Below, piece after piece: positions 1 through 9,158 of a stretch of 64,000 bases of DNA (the first letter of the stretch is position 1; each line of letters opens with the position of its first letter). The notes below the pieces were generated by a model, which saw only the letters and a program-made list of their open reading frames with translations, searched no databases and was not told the DNA's origin. The translations under genes and the position numbers were made by a program. This stretch comes from Tous-C4FEB sp044356555 (GTDB lineage Bacteria > Verrucomicrobiota > Verrucomicrobiia > Opitutales > Opitutaceae), in the NCBI GenBank assembly GCA_044356555.1, contig JBIKWB010000003.1:1-64000 (forward strand), written 5' to 3'.

Positions 1-243
1 TCACAACGGGGTGTTCGGCACTACATCGCTCAAAAAAATCAACTTCCCTCGTAAACCGCCCCGCTGGAAAAACCACTCTCCTCTGAAACTATTTTCACTC
101 CCTGCTCCAACTGCGGAACTCGGGTTAAATTGGAATGGCGGAGCTCTCCTCAAAGTCCCAACGATGCTCTTTTTCGTCGCGCCCCCGGCCAACGCCGATG
201 GCCGGATCGTCCGCCACCACCAACCCCGCCCCGAAGAAATCTT

Positions 244-3200
244 ATGCGTCTCACCGCCCTGCTACGCCACCCCTCACTCCCGGCCTTCCTTCTGGCCCTC
301 GCCTGCGCGATCCCGCCCACGCACGGGCAAATCGCCCCTGCCCCCGCCACCCCCGCCCCGGGCGCCGGCGAAATCAAAGCGACCGAAGCCAAACGATTGG
401 CCGACGATCTCGTCCGGCTGAATCCGTTCGAGGTCAAATCCGCGGCCGACAACAGCTACGGCGCGCTCAATTCCAACTCGCTCACCCAGTTCGACGCCGC
501 TCTTAAAAACGTCCCTGTCTCCGCCGACATCTTCACCGAAGATTTCATCCGCGACGTCGGCGTCACCAACCTCGAAGACCTCATGCTATCCTACGGCGCC
601 GGCGCGGGCACCGTCATGTCCAACCCCGAGTCCGACGCCCTCAGCCAGCAACCCGGGGACCGCGTGGGCAACCAGACCATGGGCGTCCGCGGCGTCGGCG
701 TCGGCGCTCCGCGTCGCGACGGCTTTGCCGGCACCTTCGGCACCGGCACGGGCATGAACAGCCTTTTTGACATCGAGCGCGCAGATGTCGTGCGCGGCCC
801 GCAAGGCCTGCTCTACGGTGCCAGCGGCGCCGGCGGCACCGTCAACATCGTCTCCAAGCGCGCCAACTTCAACCGCACCTACGGTCGCGCCAATTTCCGC
901 ATCGACCAACACGGCTCGAAACAGGCGCTCTTCGATTACAACTGGGGCGCCGAAAATGTCGCCGTCCGCGTCGCCCTGCTCAACGACCACCAGCTCTACC
1001 GCCGCGTCTTCATCGGCCACGAAACCGAAGGCATCTACACTCAGGTCGCCGCCCGTGTCGCCCCACTCCGCACCGTCGTCCGCCTCATCGCCGGCCAAAC
1101 CGAAAACACCCGCGTCCTGAACTCGAATCAGGAAAACATCGCCTTCACCAACGCCGCCACCGATCCCCGCCACAACTACGGCCTCGCCTATCTCCTCCGC
1201 AACAACATGGCCGGCGCCAACGACCCCGTCACCGGCCGACCCTACCCCCGCGGGGCCATCGCCAACGGCCTGCTCACGTGGGACAACATTAACTCTTGGG
1301 CCGGCACCGCCGCCTCCGAATACGTCACCAACAAGTACTTCATCGCCACGGCCGAGACCGTTTGGACTCCGTGGCTCGCCACACAATTTTCCGCGCTCTA
1401 CAACAACGCGCCTACCGACCGCGCCAACGGCGGCCTCGCCAACCTCAGCGCCCCGCTGCTCAACGGCAATCCGCTCGATGTCTGGGCCAACGGCGGCACG
1501 CTCGCCGACACCGAGCAGCCCACCCGGCGCTGGGCCACCCGCGGATCCGCGATTGTGACGAACGATCTGTTCCGCGGGTTCGCCCGCAGCAAGACACTCG
1601 TCGGCTTCGATATCGACTGGGCCGATACCGGCCCCACCGACTACAGCTACTTCCTCGCCGACGCCAATTTCAACGTCATCTACAACCCCGCCATTCCCTC
1701 CAACCTCGGCCGCACTCCGATGCCCCGCCTCTGGTGGTCCGTCGCCGACGGCCCGGTCAAGAATCCCCTCGGCCGCGGCGGCTGGCTGAGGCCGCGCGTC
1801 ACCACCGGCGGACAAAACTACATCCGCATGGCCAACAATCCCCGCGACCCGAGTTGGGTTCGCCCCAACAATCCCCTCGGCCTCGCCAGCCTCGCGGGCA
1901 ATCCCGGCGTCTCCGGCCAAAACAACGATGGCCACCACTGGGAAAGCCGCGTCGCCGGTGTCTACGCCGCCAATAACACCGACTGGTGGAAAGACCGCAT
2001 CCACACCCTCGTCGGCCTGCGCATCAACGAGAGTTTCAAGCGCACGCCCAACCTCTCCACCCTCGCCTCCGCGCCGCCCTGGGCCGAGTCGACCAAGACC
2101 AACAAGAGCTACAACCTCGGCATCAACGGCGCCATTCTTCCGTGGTTGAACGCCTATTACAGCTTCTCCAGCACCTACAACACGGCCCTCGTCAACGCCA
2201 ACGACCCGCTCGGCAATCCCCCCGCCACATCCAGCGGGGTCGGTCACGAATTCGGCCTCAAGTTTGGTGACGAGCGCGACCGCATCTCCGGGTCTATCCA
2301 GTATTACGCCACCGACTCGAAGGACGAGATGATCAACGCCGGCACCGGCGTCCGCGACCTCATCAACCCCACCGGGCTCAACGGCTCGTTCGACGGCCCG
2401 GCGGGTTTCAAAAACCAATGGGTCAACCTCGACCGCACCACCCGCGGCATCGAAGTCATCCTCACGGCCAATCCCACCAGCAATTGGAAGGTCCGCCTCG
2501 CCGCCACCACCTCCGACGGTCAGAACCTCTCCGACAAGAAATACCCGCTGCTTTGGAACGACGATTTTTACGTGCGCAACGGCGGCGTCACCTATCAGAA
2601 CGGCAACCCCGTCCTCGTCCCCACCACTCCCAACGTCATCACCCCCACCATCACTACGCTCAATCGCCAGGTCGACCCCGCCACCCTTCAGGCCCAGGTC
2701 GGCGGCGTTTGGGAGCCGCTCACCCTCGCGATGATGAACGATCGCGCCAACCCCTACTGGGCAAATCCGGCCGACGACAACGGTCGCCTCCAGACGAGCA
2801 ACCTCCGCCGCGTCCTCCAGTATTTCGTCGGCGCCAACGGCAGCGCCCTCACCGGCAAGACCGGCCGCTCCACCTCCGACATCCCCTACGCTTGGTCCGA
2901 CCCCAACGGCACCAAAGGCGAGACCACCGTCGCCAAGAAAGGCGAGAACACCGTCGGCTACGCGCAATACGTGTTCTCGATGACCAACAGCTACAGCTTC
3001 ACCGGCGACAATTTTCTCAAGGGCATCAGCGTCGGCGGCACCATCGGCGTCGGCCTGAAGAACCGCACGTTTTACTACAACATCCCAGGCGGCGGCCGCG
3101 AACTGTTCAGTTCCCCCGACACGTGGCAGGCCAACACCTTTGTCTCTTACCGCCGCAAAATCGGCAAACGCTACGGCTTCTCCACCCAGGTGAACGTCAC

Positions 3201-3333
3201 CAACGTTTTTAACCACTACGTCTTCGGCACCCTCCCCAACAACGGCTCCGGCTACACGAACCCCGCCAACCTCGGCGTCAGCTTCTACGGCCAACCCCGC
3301 CTGTATGTCTGGACCAACACGGTGAGCTTCTGA
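244..3333 (+). CDS. TonB-dependent outer-membrane receptor
   Basis: This is a 1029-residue outer-membrane beta-barrel receptor that would take up a substrate using TonB energy. The ATG at 244 is chosen because it begins a signal peptide (MRLTALLRHPSLPAF, hydrophobic core, cleavage near HGQ). The open frame extends upstream to a TTG at 130, but that part is Pro/Arg-rich and unlike a protein start. After the signal comes the LNPFEVKS segment typical of verrucomicrobial receptors, then the plug domain (NVPVSADIFTEDFIRDVG, RGPQGLLYGASGAGGTVNIVSK), then a barrel ending in the aromatic terminus NTVSF. The substrate cannot be read from sequence. The GH95 fucosidase-type gene 1 kb downstream on the same strand suggests a fucose-containing glycan, which is inference. 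No SusD-like partner is present. Confidence 0.93.
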   Translation: MRLTALLRHPSLPAFLLALACAIPPTHGQIAPAPATPAPGAGEIKATEAKRLADDLVRLNPFEVKSAADNSYGALNSNSLTQFDAALKNVPVSADIFTEDFIRDVGVTNLEDLMLSYGAGAGTVMSNPESDALSQQPGDRVGNQTMGVRGVGVGAPRRDGFAGTFGTGTGMNSLFDIERADVVRGPQGLLYGASGAGGTVNIVSKRANFNRTYGRANFRIDQHGSKQALFDYNWGAENVAVRVALLNDHQLYRRVFIGHETEGIYTQVAARVAPLRTVVRLIAGQTENTRVLNSNQENIAFTNAATDPRHNYGLAYLLRNNMAGANDPVTGRPYPRGAIANGLLTWDNINSWAGTAASEYVTNKYFIATAETVWTPWLATQFSALYNNAPTDRANGGLANLSAPLLNGNPLDVWANGGTLADTEQPTRRWATRGSAIVTNDLFRGFARSKTLVGFDIDWADTGPTDYSYFLADANFNVIYNPAIPSNLGRTPMPRLWWSVADGPVKNPLGRGGWLRPRVTTGGQNYIRMANNPRDPSWVRPNNPLGLASLAGNPGVSGQNNDGHHWESRVAGVYAANNTDWWKDRIHTLVGLRINESFKRTPNLSTLASAPPWAESTKTNKSYNLGINGAILPWLNAYYSFSSTYNTALVNANDPLGNPPATSSGVGHEFGLKFGDERDRISGSIQYYATDSKDEMINAGTGVRDLINPTGLNGSFDGPAGFKNQWVNLDRTTRGIEVILTANPTSNWKVRLAATTSDGQNLSDKKYPLLWNDDFYVRNGGVTYQNGNPVLVPTTPNVITPTITTLNRQVDPATLQAQVGGVWEPLTLAMMNDRANPYWANPADDNGRLQTSNLRRVLQYFVGANGSALTGKTGRSTSDIPYAWSDPNGTKGETTVAKKGENTVGYAQYVFSMTNSYSFTGDNFLKGISVGGTIGVGLKNRTFYYNIPGGGRELFSSPDTWQANTFVSYRRKIGKRYGFSTQVNVTNVFNHYVFGTLPNNGSGYTNPANLGVSFYGQPRLYVWTNTVSF

Positions 3334-3364
3334 TTCTTCGCCCCGCGGGCCGTCGTGCCACGGC

Positions 3365-3467
3365 TCGGAGGGTAAACGAGCCAGATGCGCCGCCGCGGGA
3401 TCACCGCGAACGCGGCTTGTTCGCGTTCATCGGCATAGCGCCGAAACAGCACGGATTCATGGAGCAT
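3365..3467 (-). pseudogene. Decayed ECF sigma-factor fragment (region 2 start)
   Basis: Read on the minus strand, the segment beginning MLHESVLFRRYADEREQAAF and continuing AVIPRRRIWLVYP resembles the N-terminus of verrucomicrobial ECF sigma factors, where one sees DxxLLRRYAxxxDEAAFxELVRRHxxLVYxAALR. About 33 residues match in one frame. The similarity stops at both ends and no sigma region 2.3/2.4 or region 4 follows. The open frame around it (3285-3560) begins by overlapping the vapC stop and runs into the receptor 3' end, so it is probably not a real gene. I read this as a relic from recombination or gene loss. The family match is from memory of the motif, not from a search. Confidence 0.4.
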
Positions 3468-3553
3468 CGCGTCACCCACAATCAACCGCCGATCCCAAAA
3501 CCGGAATAATTTTTTCCACTTCGCCAGCGTTCTTTCCGGCGGCCGTTGAATCG

Positions 3554-3946
3554 TCACCATCCCACGACCTGCAACCCCGGCACCCGGTTAAACTCGGCCA
3601 AATTGCCCGAAATCAGTTTGAGCCCGTGCACGAGACACTGCCCCGCCAGCAACACATCATAAGGCCCGATCATCGCACCGCGTTTCTCCAAATCGGCGCG
3701 TAATTCACCGGCCCGCTGCGCTGCCTCTGCGTCTAAGGCCAGCACCTGCAAGCTGGCCAAAAACCGCGTCACCTTCGCCCGCTCTTTCTGCGGCTCACGA
3801 CATTTGGCCACACCCACTTCGAGCTCGTAAACCGTCACCGTCGAAACCCTGCATTCGTCCGGCGACAACTGCGAGAGCCGGCTGACCACATCTTCACGTC
3901 CGCGCATCGCCGCGATGCATGTGTCGGTGTCGAGCAAGAAGCTCAT
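3554..3946 (-). CDS. vapC: PIN-domain toxin, VapC-type ribonuclease
   Basis: This 130-residue protein has the PIN-domain layout of VapC toxins, Mg-dependent endoribonucleases. It starts MSFLLDTDTCIAAMRG with the first catalytic Asp, has a middle acidic residue in TVYELEVG, and then IGPYDVLLAGQCLVHG followed by NLAEFNRVPGLQVVGW, the usual VapC C-terminus. Its start overlaps the stop of the upstream antitoxin by four bases (ATGA), the normal antitoxin-first arrangement with translational coupling. It sits between a TonB-dependent receptor and a GH95 enzyme, so it may be a mobile or addiction module placed in a glycan-use locus. The first Asn of the usual TNN motif near the C-terminus reads SGN here. 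Confidence 0.9.
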   Translation of the reverse strand: MSFLLDTDTCIAAMRGREDVVSRLSQLSPDECRVSTVTVYELEVGVAKCREPQKERAKVTRFLASLQVLALDAEAAQRAGELRADLEKRGAMIGPYDVLLAGQCLVHGLKLISGNLAEFNRVPGLQVVGW

Positions 3947-4182
3947 TCGGCGTCGAGGGCCGCCCGCTTGGGGGCCACGCCTTGCGGGGCGCGTTTAAAT
4001 GCGGAATCCGCAATCCGAATCTTGCGCCAAAAATCCCGCGGCCACTTGCCGCCTTTGATCGGTTCCAACACCACGGCGTCACCCTCCCGCCGCACGGAAA
4101 CCTCTTTGCCGGAGAATCTGAACGACTTCGGCAGACGAACCGCCTGTGAACGGCCGTTGGCAAAAAGCTTCGCGGTTACCAT
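3943..4182 (-). CDS. vapB: VapB/VagC-type antitoxin (AbrB fold)
   Basis: This 79-residue protein starts MVTAKLFANGRSQAVRLPKSFRF, the SpoVT/AbrB DNA-binding fold typical of VapB/VagC antitoxins. The C-terminal part (roughly residues 45-79, containing GGKWPRDFWRKI) would wrap around and block the PIN toxin encoded immediately downstream. The stop overlaps the vapC start by four bases. Antitoxins of this type usually repress their own operon with the toxin. A short dyad, TGGT-CTAT-ACCA at 4182-4193, overlaps the first base of the start codon and is the obvious place for such binding, though it is too short to be sure. Confidence 0.88.
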   Translation of the reverse strand: MVTAKLFANGRSQAVRLPKSFRFSGKEVSVRREGDAVVLEPIKGGKWPRDFWRKIRIADSAFKRAPQGVAPKRAALDAE

Positions 4183-4193
4183 GGTCTATACCA
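4182..4193. promoter_or_regulatory. Possible VapB operator dyad
   Basis: TGGT CTAT ACCA lies at the antitoxin start, with 4-bp arms around a 4-bp spacer. The position fits an autoregulatory operator, but arms this short arise by chance. Confidence 0.25.
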
Positions 4194-4334
4194 GTGCGCG
4201 ACGCAGCATCGGCGTCAAGGTCGCAGCCGGTCCATCTAACGGTTTGAAAGCTCTTTTTTATTTCTCTTCCGCGGTTCTCCGCCGATCTTCCCTCTGCTCT
4301 CCGCCCGTTCGTGTCGCTCTGTCCTCTCCCCTTC

Positions 4335-6947
4335 ATGTCATTCCGCCGCCCCACCGCCTTCGTCCTCCTCACCCTCACCACCGCGCTCGCACCCGCCGCT
4401 TTCGCCGCCCCGGGCGACGCGCTCACGCTTTGGTATGACCAGCCCTCGGAGCGCTGGACCGACGCCCTGCCCATCGGCAACGGCCGCCTCGCGGCCATGG
4501 TTCACGGCGGCCCCCTCCGCGAGCAGCTCCAGCTCAACGAAGACACCCTCACCTCCGGCGAGCCGCCGTCCGATCTCCGCTCCGTGAACATCACGAAGGA
4601 CTTCGACCACGTCACCGCGCTCATCAAGGCCGGCAAGAATTCCGAGGCCGATGCGTACGTCTCCAAACACTGGCTTGGCCGCAACCAGCCGTGTTACCAG
4701 CCGCTCGGCGATCTTTGGCTCGATTTCGCCGGCACCGGGCCCGTCACGGCTTACCGCCGTTGGCTCGACCTCGCCACCGCCACCGCCGGCGTGAGCTTCC
4801 AACGCGACGGCGCCACCTTCACCCGCGAGATCATCGCCAGCGCCCCCGACCAGGTGATCGCCCTCCGCCTGCGCACCGACAAACCCGGCACCCTCTCGTT
4901 CAAAACCTCGTTCACGTCCGTCCATCCCACGGCCAAGGCGTCCACTGCGGCCGGCGAACTCATCTTCCGCGGCCAACTCCCCGGCTACGTCGGCCGCCGC
5001 GATCTCAAGCTCGTCGAGCAGTGGGGCGACCAGCACAAATACCCCGAAAATTTCAATCCCGACGGCTCCCGCAAACCCCACGCCGCCCAGGTCCTCTACG
5101 GCGCCGACATCGACGGCAAGGGCATGTTCTTTGAAGCCCGCCTCACCATCCGCACCGATGGCAAAGTGATCGCGGATGCCGACGCTATACGCGTCGAGGG
5201 TGCGACCGAGGCCACCGTCTTCGTCACGGCCGCCAGCAGTTTCAACGGCCCGTTCAAGAGCCCCAGCCGCGAAGGTCTCGACCCCTCCCTCCGCACCACC
5301 CACGACCTCCGTGAAGCCGCCGCGCAATCCTACGCCGCCCTCCGCGCCACCCACCTCGAGGACTACCAAGCCCTCTTCAACCGCGTCTCCTTCCGGCTCG
5401 ACGGTGATCCCGCCAAAAACCAATCGCCCACCGATACGCGAATCGCCGCATTCCGCGCCAGCGGCGACCCCGAACTCGCCGCGCTGCTCTTCCACTACGG
5501 CCGCTACCTCCTGATCGCCGGCTCACGCTCCGGCACCCAACCCCTCAACCTTCAGGGCAAATGGAATCCCTTGGTCATCCCGCCTTGGGCCTCCAGCTAC
5601 ACCGTCAACATCAACGCCCAGATGAATTACTGGCCCGCGGAGTCCACCAATCTCTCCGAACTCCACGAGCCGCTGTTTCGCCTCATTCGCGAAATCGCCG
5701 CCAACGGTACCCGCACCGCCCGCGACATGTATGGCCGCCGCGGCTGGGTCGCCCATCACAACACCTCGCTCTGGCGCGACACCTTTCCCGTCGACGGTCG
5801 CGCGAGCTCCGCCTTTTGGAACATGGCCGCCGGCTGGTTCAGTTCCCACCTGTGGGAACATTGGCTCCACACCGGCAACAAAACCTTCCTCGCCGACGAA
5901 GCCTATCCGATCATGAAAGGCGCGGCCGAGTTCTGCGCCGACTGGCTCACGCCCGACGACAACGGCCAGCTCATCACCCCCGTCAGCACGTCGCCAGAAA
6001 ACACCTTTTTCGCGCCCGATGGCCGCAGCGCCTCGATCACCGCCGGCGCCACCGTGGACCACGCGATCATCCGCGAACTCTTCACCCGCACCATCGCCGC
6101 CGCCGAGCTGCTGGGCCGCGATCCCGCTCTCGTCACCGAGCTCCGCGACAAACTCGCCCGCCTCGCCCCCTACCGCGTCGGCGCCCGCGGCCAACTGCTC
6201 GAGTGGCGCACCGATTACAAAGAGCCCGACCCCAAACACCGCCACCTCTCCCACCTCTACGGCTTCCACCCCGGCAACCAGATCACCCCCGACACCGCGC
6301 CCGAACTTTTCCGCGCCGTCGCCCGCACCCTCGAGCTCCGCGGCGACGAAGCCACCGGTTGGTCCATGGGCTGGAAGATCAATTTCTGGGCCCGCATGCT
6401 GGACGGCGACCACGCCTACAAAATCATCCAAAATCTCTTCAATCTCGTGGGCACCTCAGAGACCTCGATGAAGGGCGGCGGCCTCTACCGGAACCTGCTC
6501 GACGCGCACCCGCCATTTCAAATCGACGGTAACTTTGGCTACACCGCCGGCATCGCCGAACTGCTCGTGCAAAGTCATGGTGGCGTCCTCCAACTCCTGC
6601 CCGCGCTCCCGACCGTCTGGCCCAGCGGCACGGTCACCGGCCTCAAAACCCGGGGCGGCTTCGAAGTCGATCTCGCGTGGGCCGAGGGCAAGCTCACCCG
6701 CGCCGTCATTCGCTCCAAACTCGGAGGCAACCTCCGCCTGCGCACCGCCGCGCCCGTCACCGTCACCGACGCCCAACCCAAACCCACCGCCGGCCCCAAC
6801 CCCAATTCATTCTTCGCCACCGTCGCCGCGGGCACACCCGAGATCGCAGACCCCGCCACCCTCCCCATCCTCACGCTCCGACCCGCCACCACCGTCGATT
6901 TCCCCACCACCCCCGGCGCGACCTACACGGTCACGCCAGCTCTCTAA
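4335..6947 (+). CDS. Secreted glycoside hydrolase family 95 (alpha-L-fucosidase type)
   Basis: This is an 870-residue enzyme of the GH95 family, which removes terminal alpha-1,2-linked L-fucose (some members act on L-galactose). The ATG at 4335 begins a clear signal peptide (MSFRRPTAFVLLTLTTALAP, cleavage near AFA); an earlier ATG at 4311 adds eight residues. The mature start LWYDQPSERWTDALPIGNGR is the hallmark N-terminal domain. The (alpha/alpha)6 region shows VNINAQMNYWPAE (the Asn pair that activates water), a Glu in TSPENTFF, and LLDAHPPFQIDGNFGYTAG with the conserved Asp. Length is close to the family norm. Together with the TonB-dependent receptor upstream it suggests fucosylated-glycan use in the periplasm or at the outer membrane. 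Confidence 0.92.
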   Translation: MSFRRPTAFVLLTLTTALAPAAFAAPGDALTLWYDQPSERWTDALPIGNGRLAAMVHGGPLREQLQLNEDTLTSGEPPSDLRSVNITKDFDHVTALIKAGKNSEADAYVSKHWLGRNQPCYQPLGDLWLDFAGTGPVTAYRRWLDLATATAGVSFQRDGATFTREIIASAPDQVIALRLRTDKPGTLSFKTSFTSVHPTAKASTAAGELIFRGQLPGYVGRRDLKLVEQWGDQHKYPENFNPDGSRKPHAAQVLYGADIDGKGMFFEARLTIRTDGKVIADADAIRVEGATEATVFVTAASSFNGPFKSPSREGLDPSLRTTHDLREAAAQSYAALRATHLEDYQALFNRVSFRLDGDPAKNQSPTDTRIAAFRASGDPELAALLFHYGRYLLIAGSRSGTQPLNLQGKWNPLVIPPWASSYTVNINAQMNYWPAESTNLSELHEPLFRLIREIAANGTRTARDMYGRRGWVAHHNTSLWRDTFPVDGRASSAFWNMAAGWFSSHLWEHWLHTGNKTFLADEAYPIMKGAAEFCADWLTPDDNGQLITPVSTSPENTFFAPDGRSASITAGATVDHAIIRELFTRTIAAAELLGRDPALVTELRDKLARLAPYRVGARGQLLEWRTDYKEPDPKHRHLSHLYGFHPGNQITPDTAPELFRAVARTLELRGDEATGWSMGWKINFWARMLDGDHAYKIIQNLFNLVGTSETSMKGGGLYRNLLDAHPPFQIDGNFGYTAGIAELLVQSHGGVLQLLPALPTVWPSGTVTGLKTRGGFEVDLAWAEGKLTRAVIRSKLGGNLRLRTAAPVTVTDAQPKPTAGPNPNSFFATVAAGTPEIADPATLPILTLRPATTVDFPTTPGATYTVTPAL

Positions 6948-6958
6948 TTCCGCCATCG

Positions 6959-6979
6959 GGGCGCGCCTCGTACGCGCCC
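6959..6979 (+). terminator. GC hairpin after the GH95 gene
   Basis: GGGCGCG, seven-base loop, CGCGCCC forms a perfect 7-bp stem 12 bases after the GH95 stop. No T-run follows, so intrinsic termination is uncertain. The stretch up to 7161 holds no other recognisable feature except the TTCCGTGTATTCC repeat copy. Confidence 0.35.
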
Positions 6980-7081
6980 TCTGCCCCAATGCAGGCGGTG
7001 TAACCCCACCCCGCTCAACCCGCGGCCAGGGCATGCTCCCTCGATCTCTCCGCTCTGATTTGTTCTCAGATTTTTCCGGGT

Positions 7082-7102
7082 CTTCCGTGTATTCCTTGGG
7101 CA
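7082..7102. repeat. Short intergenic repeat copy (TTCCGTGTATTCC)
   Basis: TTCCGTGTATTCCTTGGG recurs with one substitution at 9412-9430 (TTCCGTGTATTCCGTGGG), also between genes. It looks like one member of a family of dispersed intergenic sequences. Confidence 0.45.
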
Positions 7103-7161
7103 CCCCTCGGACTTTCGCCTGATTGGCGTCCGTCGCGGGCCCCTAACGACCCCACCCCGCC

Positions 7162-8043
7162 TCAGCGCCGTTTCAGCAATTCCGCCCGCGCCGATTCCAG
7201 CCGCGCACGCTCTTTTGCCGTCAGACTGCCGATGCCCGACTGCGCGATCTTGTCGAGCAGCGCATCGACTTCGCTCGTCGCCGCTTTGTCCAGCCCGACC
7301 CGTACTGTCGTCGCCTCGGCGCGCTTCGGCTCCACTTTGGCACTCGTCTTCACCGCCGGCTCAAGATCGGGCAAAACCCGCAATTTTGTTTTCGGCTTCT
7401 TCTCCAGCCACTCGATGCGCGGGAGCGTCAAATCCAGCCGACCCTGCTTCCAGCGCACATAGGCCAACGCAAATCCTGCCGTCGACCAGAGCGTGATCAG
7501 CGCCGTCCAATTCCGTGAGCCCAACGCCATCAGCGTGTAGAGCCCGACCAAAATCACCGCCATCCATGCCGCCAACACGTTGAAGAACATCGGCACGGTC
7601 GGATAGATCGCCGCAAACGCCACAAACAACGCGAGCGAACCCGATTCACCCGCCAGCTTGGCGGGCACCCACGCACCAAAAACCGTGAAGATCAGCGGCG
7701 AGATCAAATACAGGCACCCGTAGAGCGCCAAAAATGAATTCCGGCCATAGACGCGTTCTACCTCTCGCCCGAACCAACCGATCATCGCCATATCGATGAC
7801 GAACCCGAGGCTCGGTGGATTCACGAGGCCGTAGGTGAGGATGCGCCACACGTCGCCGCGCAGCACCGCTGCGCTTTCAAACGTCAGCCAGCCGAGCCAA
7901 GCCTCCAGCTTAAGGGCCAGTAACAACGTGGTCGCGAACAACGACACCACGTAACCCAGCACGACCAAATGCGCCGCATACACGGGATACCCCTTCACCC
8001 AGGTCACGGGCTGATGCTCATTGGTGTTCTCGTAAGGGTTCAT
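7162..8043 (-). CDS. Rhomboid-family membrane protein, probably a pseudoprotease
   Basis: This 293-residue protein has several membrane segments and a charged C-terminal tail. The ATG at 8043 (MNPYENTNEHQPVTW) is chosen over upstream starts because the extension is Gly/Arg-rich and not protein-like. RGDVWRILTY and WFGREVERVYGRNSF match the start of rhomboid domains. AGESGSLALFVAFAAIYP matches the GxSG helix, with the Ser at about residue 134. The C-terminal LDKIAQSGIGSLTAKERARL resembles the conserved tail of bacterial rhomboids. In the helix expected to carry the catalytic His (ITLWSTAGFALAYVRW, about residues 183-198) there is none. The protein may therefore bind or chaperone membrane proteins without cleaving them, which is inference. 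Confidence 0.75.
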   Translation of the reverse strand: MNPYENTNEHQPVTWVKGYPVYAAHLVVLGYVVSLFATTLLLALKLEAWLGWLTFESAAVLRGDVWRILTYGLVNPPSLGFVIDMAMIGWFGREVERVYGRNSFLALYGCLYLISPLIFTVFGAWVPAKLAGESGSLALFVAFAAIYPTVPMFFNVLAAWMAVILVGLYTLMALGSRNWTALITLWSTAGFALAYVRWKQGRLDLTLPRIEWLEKKPKTKLRVLPDLEPAVKTSAKVEPKRAEATTVRVGLDKAATSEVDALLDKIAQSGIGSLTAKERARLESARAELLKRR

Positions 8044-8174
8044 ACCGGGCTGAAGGGAAACCGTGGCCGCTCGTCCACCACTCCGCAAGCCGCGAGCACA
8101 CGAAGTGGGGCAAAGTCTCAGACCTGCCCTCCGCCCCGCCCACGACCGCTGCGCTCGCCCGTCCACTTCCTCAC

Positions 8175-9158
8175 TCACCCATAGATCTTCCCCAACCGCG
8201 CCACGGTCGCCTTGACGCTCGCGCGCAACTCCGCCGGCCCGACCACCTCGGCCGCCGCGCCCCAGCCGAGCACCCACTGCTCGACTTCCACGAGCGCGCC
8301 CAGCCGCAACTTCAACTCCAACGCGCCGCCCGGCAGTTCGCGCATCTCCTGCGACTCATGCCACTCCCGCTCGCGCACGCGTTCCGCCACCGTCGCGTCG
8401 AACCGGATCACCACCGCGAAATTCCCTTCACCGCCCAACACGCCCAGCGCACTGGAGAAAAACTTCTCCGGCGAAAAATCCTCCGGCCGCTCAAACTCCA
8501 CCGCCGTCGTCACGACTTCCCCGATGCGCGGCAACGCAAACGTCCGCAACGCCCCGCGCTCCAGATCAAAGCCCACGAGATACCAAGAGTTTTCCCGGTT
8601 CGCCAAATGATACGGCTGCACCCGCCGCGGCTCCGATTTGGTTTCACCCGGTTTCCGATAAGCGAAGCCGACCTCCACGCCCTTTAGCACGGCGGCGCTG
8701 AGCGCGTTGAAAACCGTGAGATCCGTTTTCCCGAGCCCGATGTTCTTAAACGACACCGCGCGCAGTTCGTCCGCCGGCGAAAACGAAATCTTGTCCCGCA
8801 ACCCGCCCGACAACTTCGCAAACGCCACCTCCAGCTGGTGGTGAAACGGCGTCCCGCGATACTGCTCCAGCGCCCGTTGCGCCACGAGCAGCGCGAGCAG
8901 CTCGCCCTCGGTCACATTCACCGTGGGAAACGAACTCACCTTTTCCGTGTAGCGGTAGGCTTGGATGCCGCTGTCGAACTCGATCGGCAGCTCCAACCGG
9001 TCCCGCATAAATGCAATGTCGCGCACCACTGTTTTCCGCGACACCTCGAGCGCGTGCATGAGCATGGTGCAATTCACGAGCGCGCCGCGCCGCAGTTCCT
9101 CGTGGATTCGCAGCATCCGCTCCAAAGGGGGCCGGGAAGACTGGGAGCGAGGATTCAT
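8175..9158 (-). CDS. WYL-domain transcriptional regulator (HTH plus WYL)
   Basis: This 327-residue regulator starts at the ATG at 9158 (MNPRSQSSRPPLERMLRIHE). An in-frame ATG 15 bases upstream is possible; longer extensions run into intergenic repeats. The N-terminus is a winged helix-turn-helix (LMHALEVSRKTVVRDIAFMR). The middle is a WYL domain, a ligand-sensing SH3-like fold, seen in RVQPYHLANRENSWYLVGFD and LRTFALPRIGEV. The C-terminus (GNFAVVIRFD, LGALVEVEQWVLGWG) is the WCX extension. Such proteins often control DNA repair, defence or stress genes. Nothing adjacent identifies its target, and it stands alone as a single-gene unit. Confidence 0.9.
   Translation of the reverse strand: MNPRSQSSRPPLERMLRIHEELRRGALVNCTMLMHALEVSRKTVVRDIAFMRDRLELPIEFDSGIQAYRYTEKVSSFPTVNVTEGELLALLVAQRALEQYRGTPFHHQLEVAFAKLSGGLRDKISFSPADELRAVSFKNIGLGKTDLTVFNALSAAVLKGVEVGFAYRKPGETKSEPRRVQPYHLANRENSWYLVGFDLERGALRTFALPRIGEVVTTAVEFERPEDFSPEKFFSSALGVLGGEGNFAVVIRFDATVAERVREREWHESQEMRELPGGALELKLRLGALVEVEQWVLGWGAAAEVVGPAELRASVKATVARLGKIYG

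Noticed and set aside
586..3294. 902-codon minus-strand frame inside the receptor gene
   Set aside because: Shadow of the high-GC codon pattern; Gly/Ala/Val/Asp-rich and no domain, while the plus-strand frame is a clear receptor.
3285..3560. 91-codon minus-strand gene overlapping the vapC stop
   Set aside because: Only the sigma-like segment is meaningful; the ends are unlike protein and it overlaps the receptor 3' end. Reported as a relic instead.
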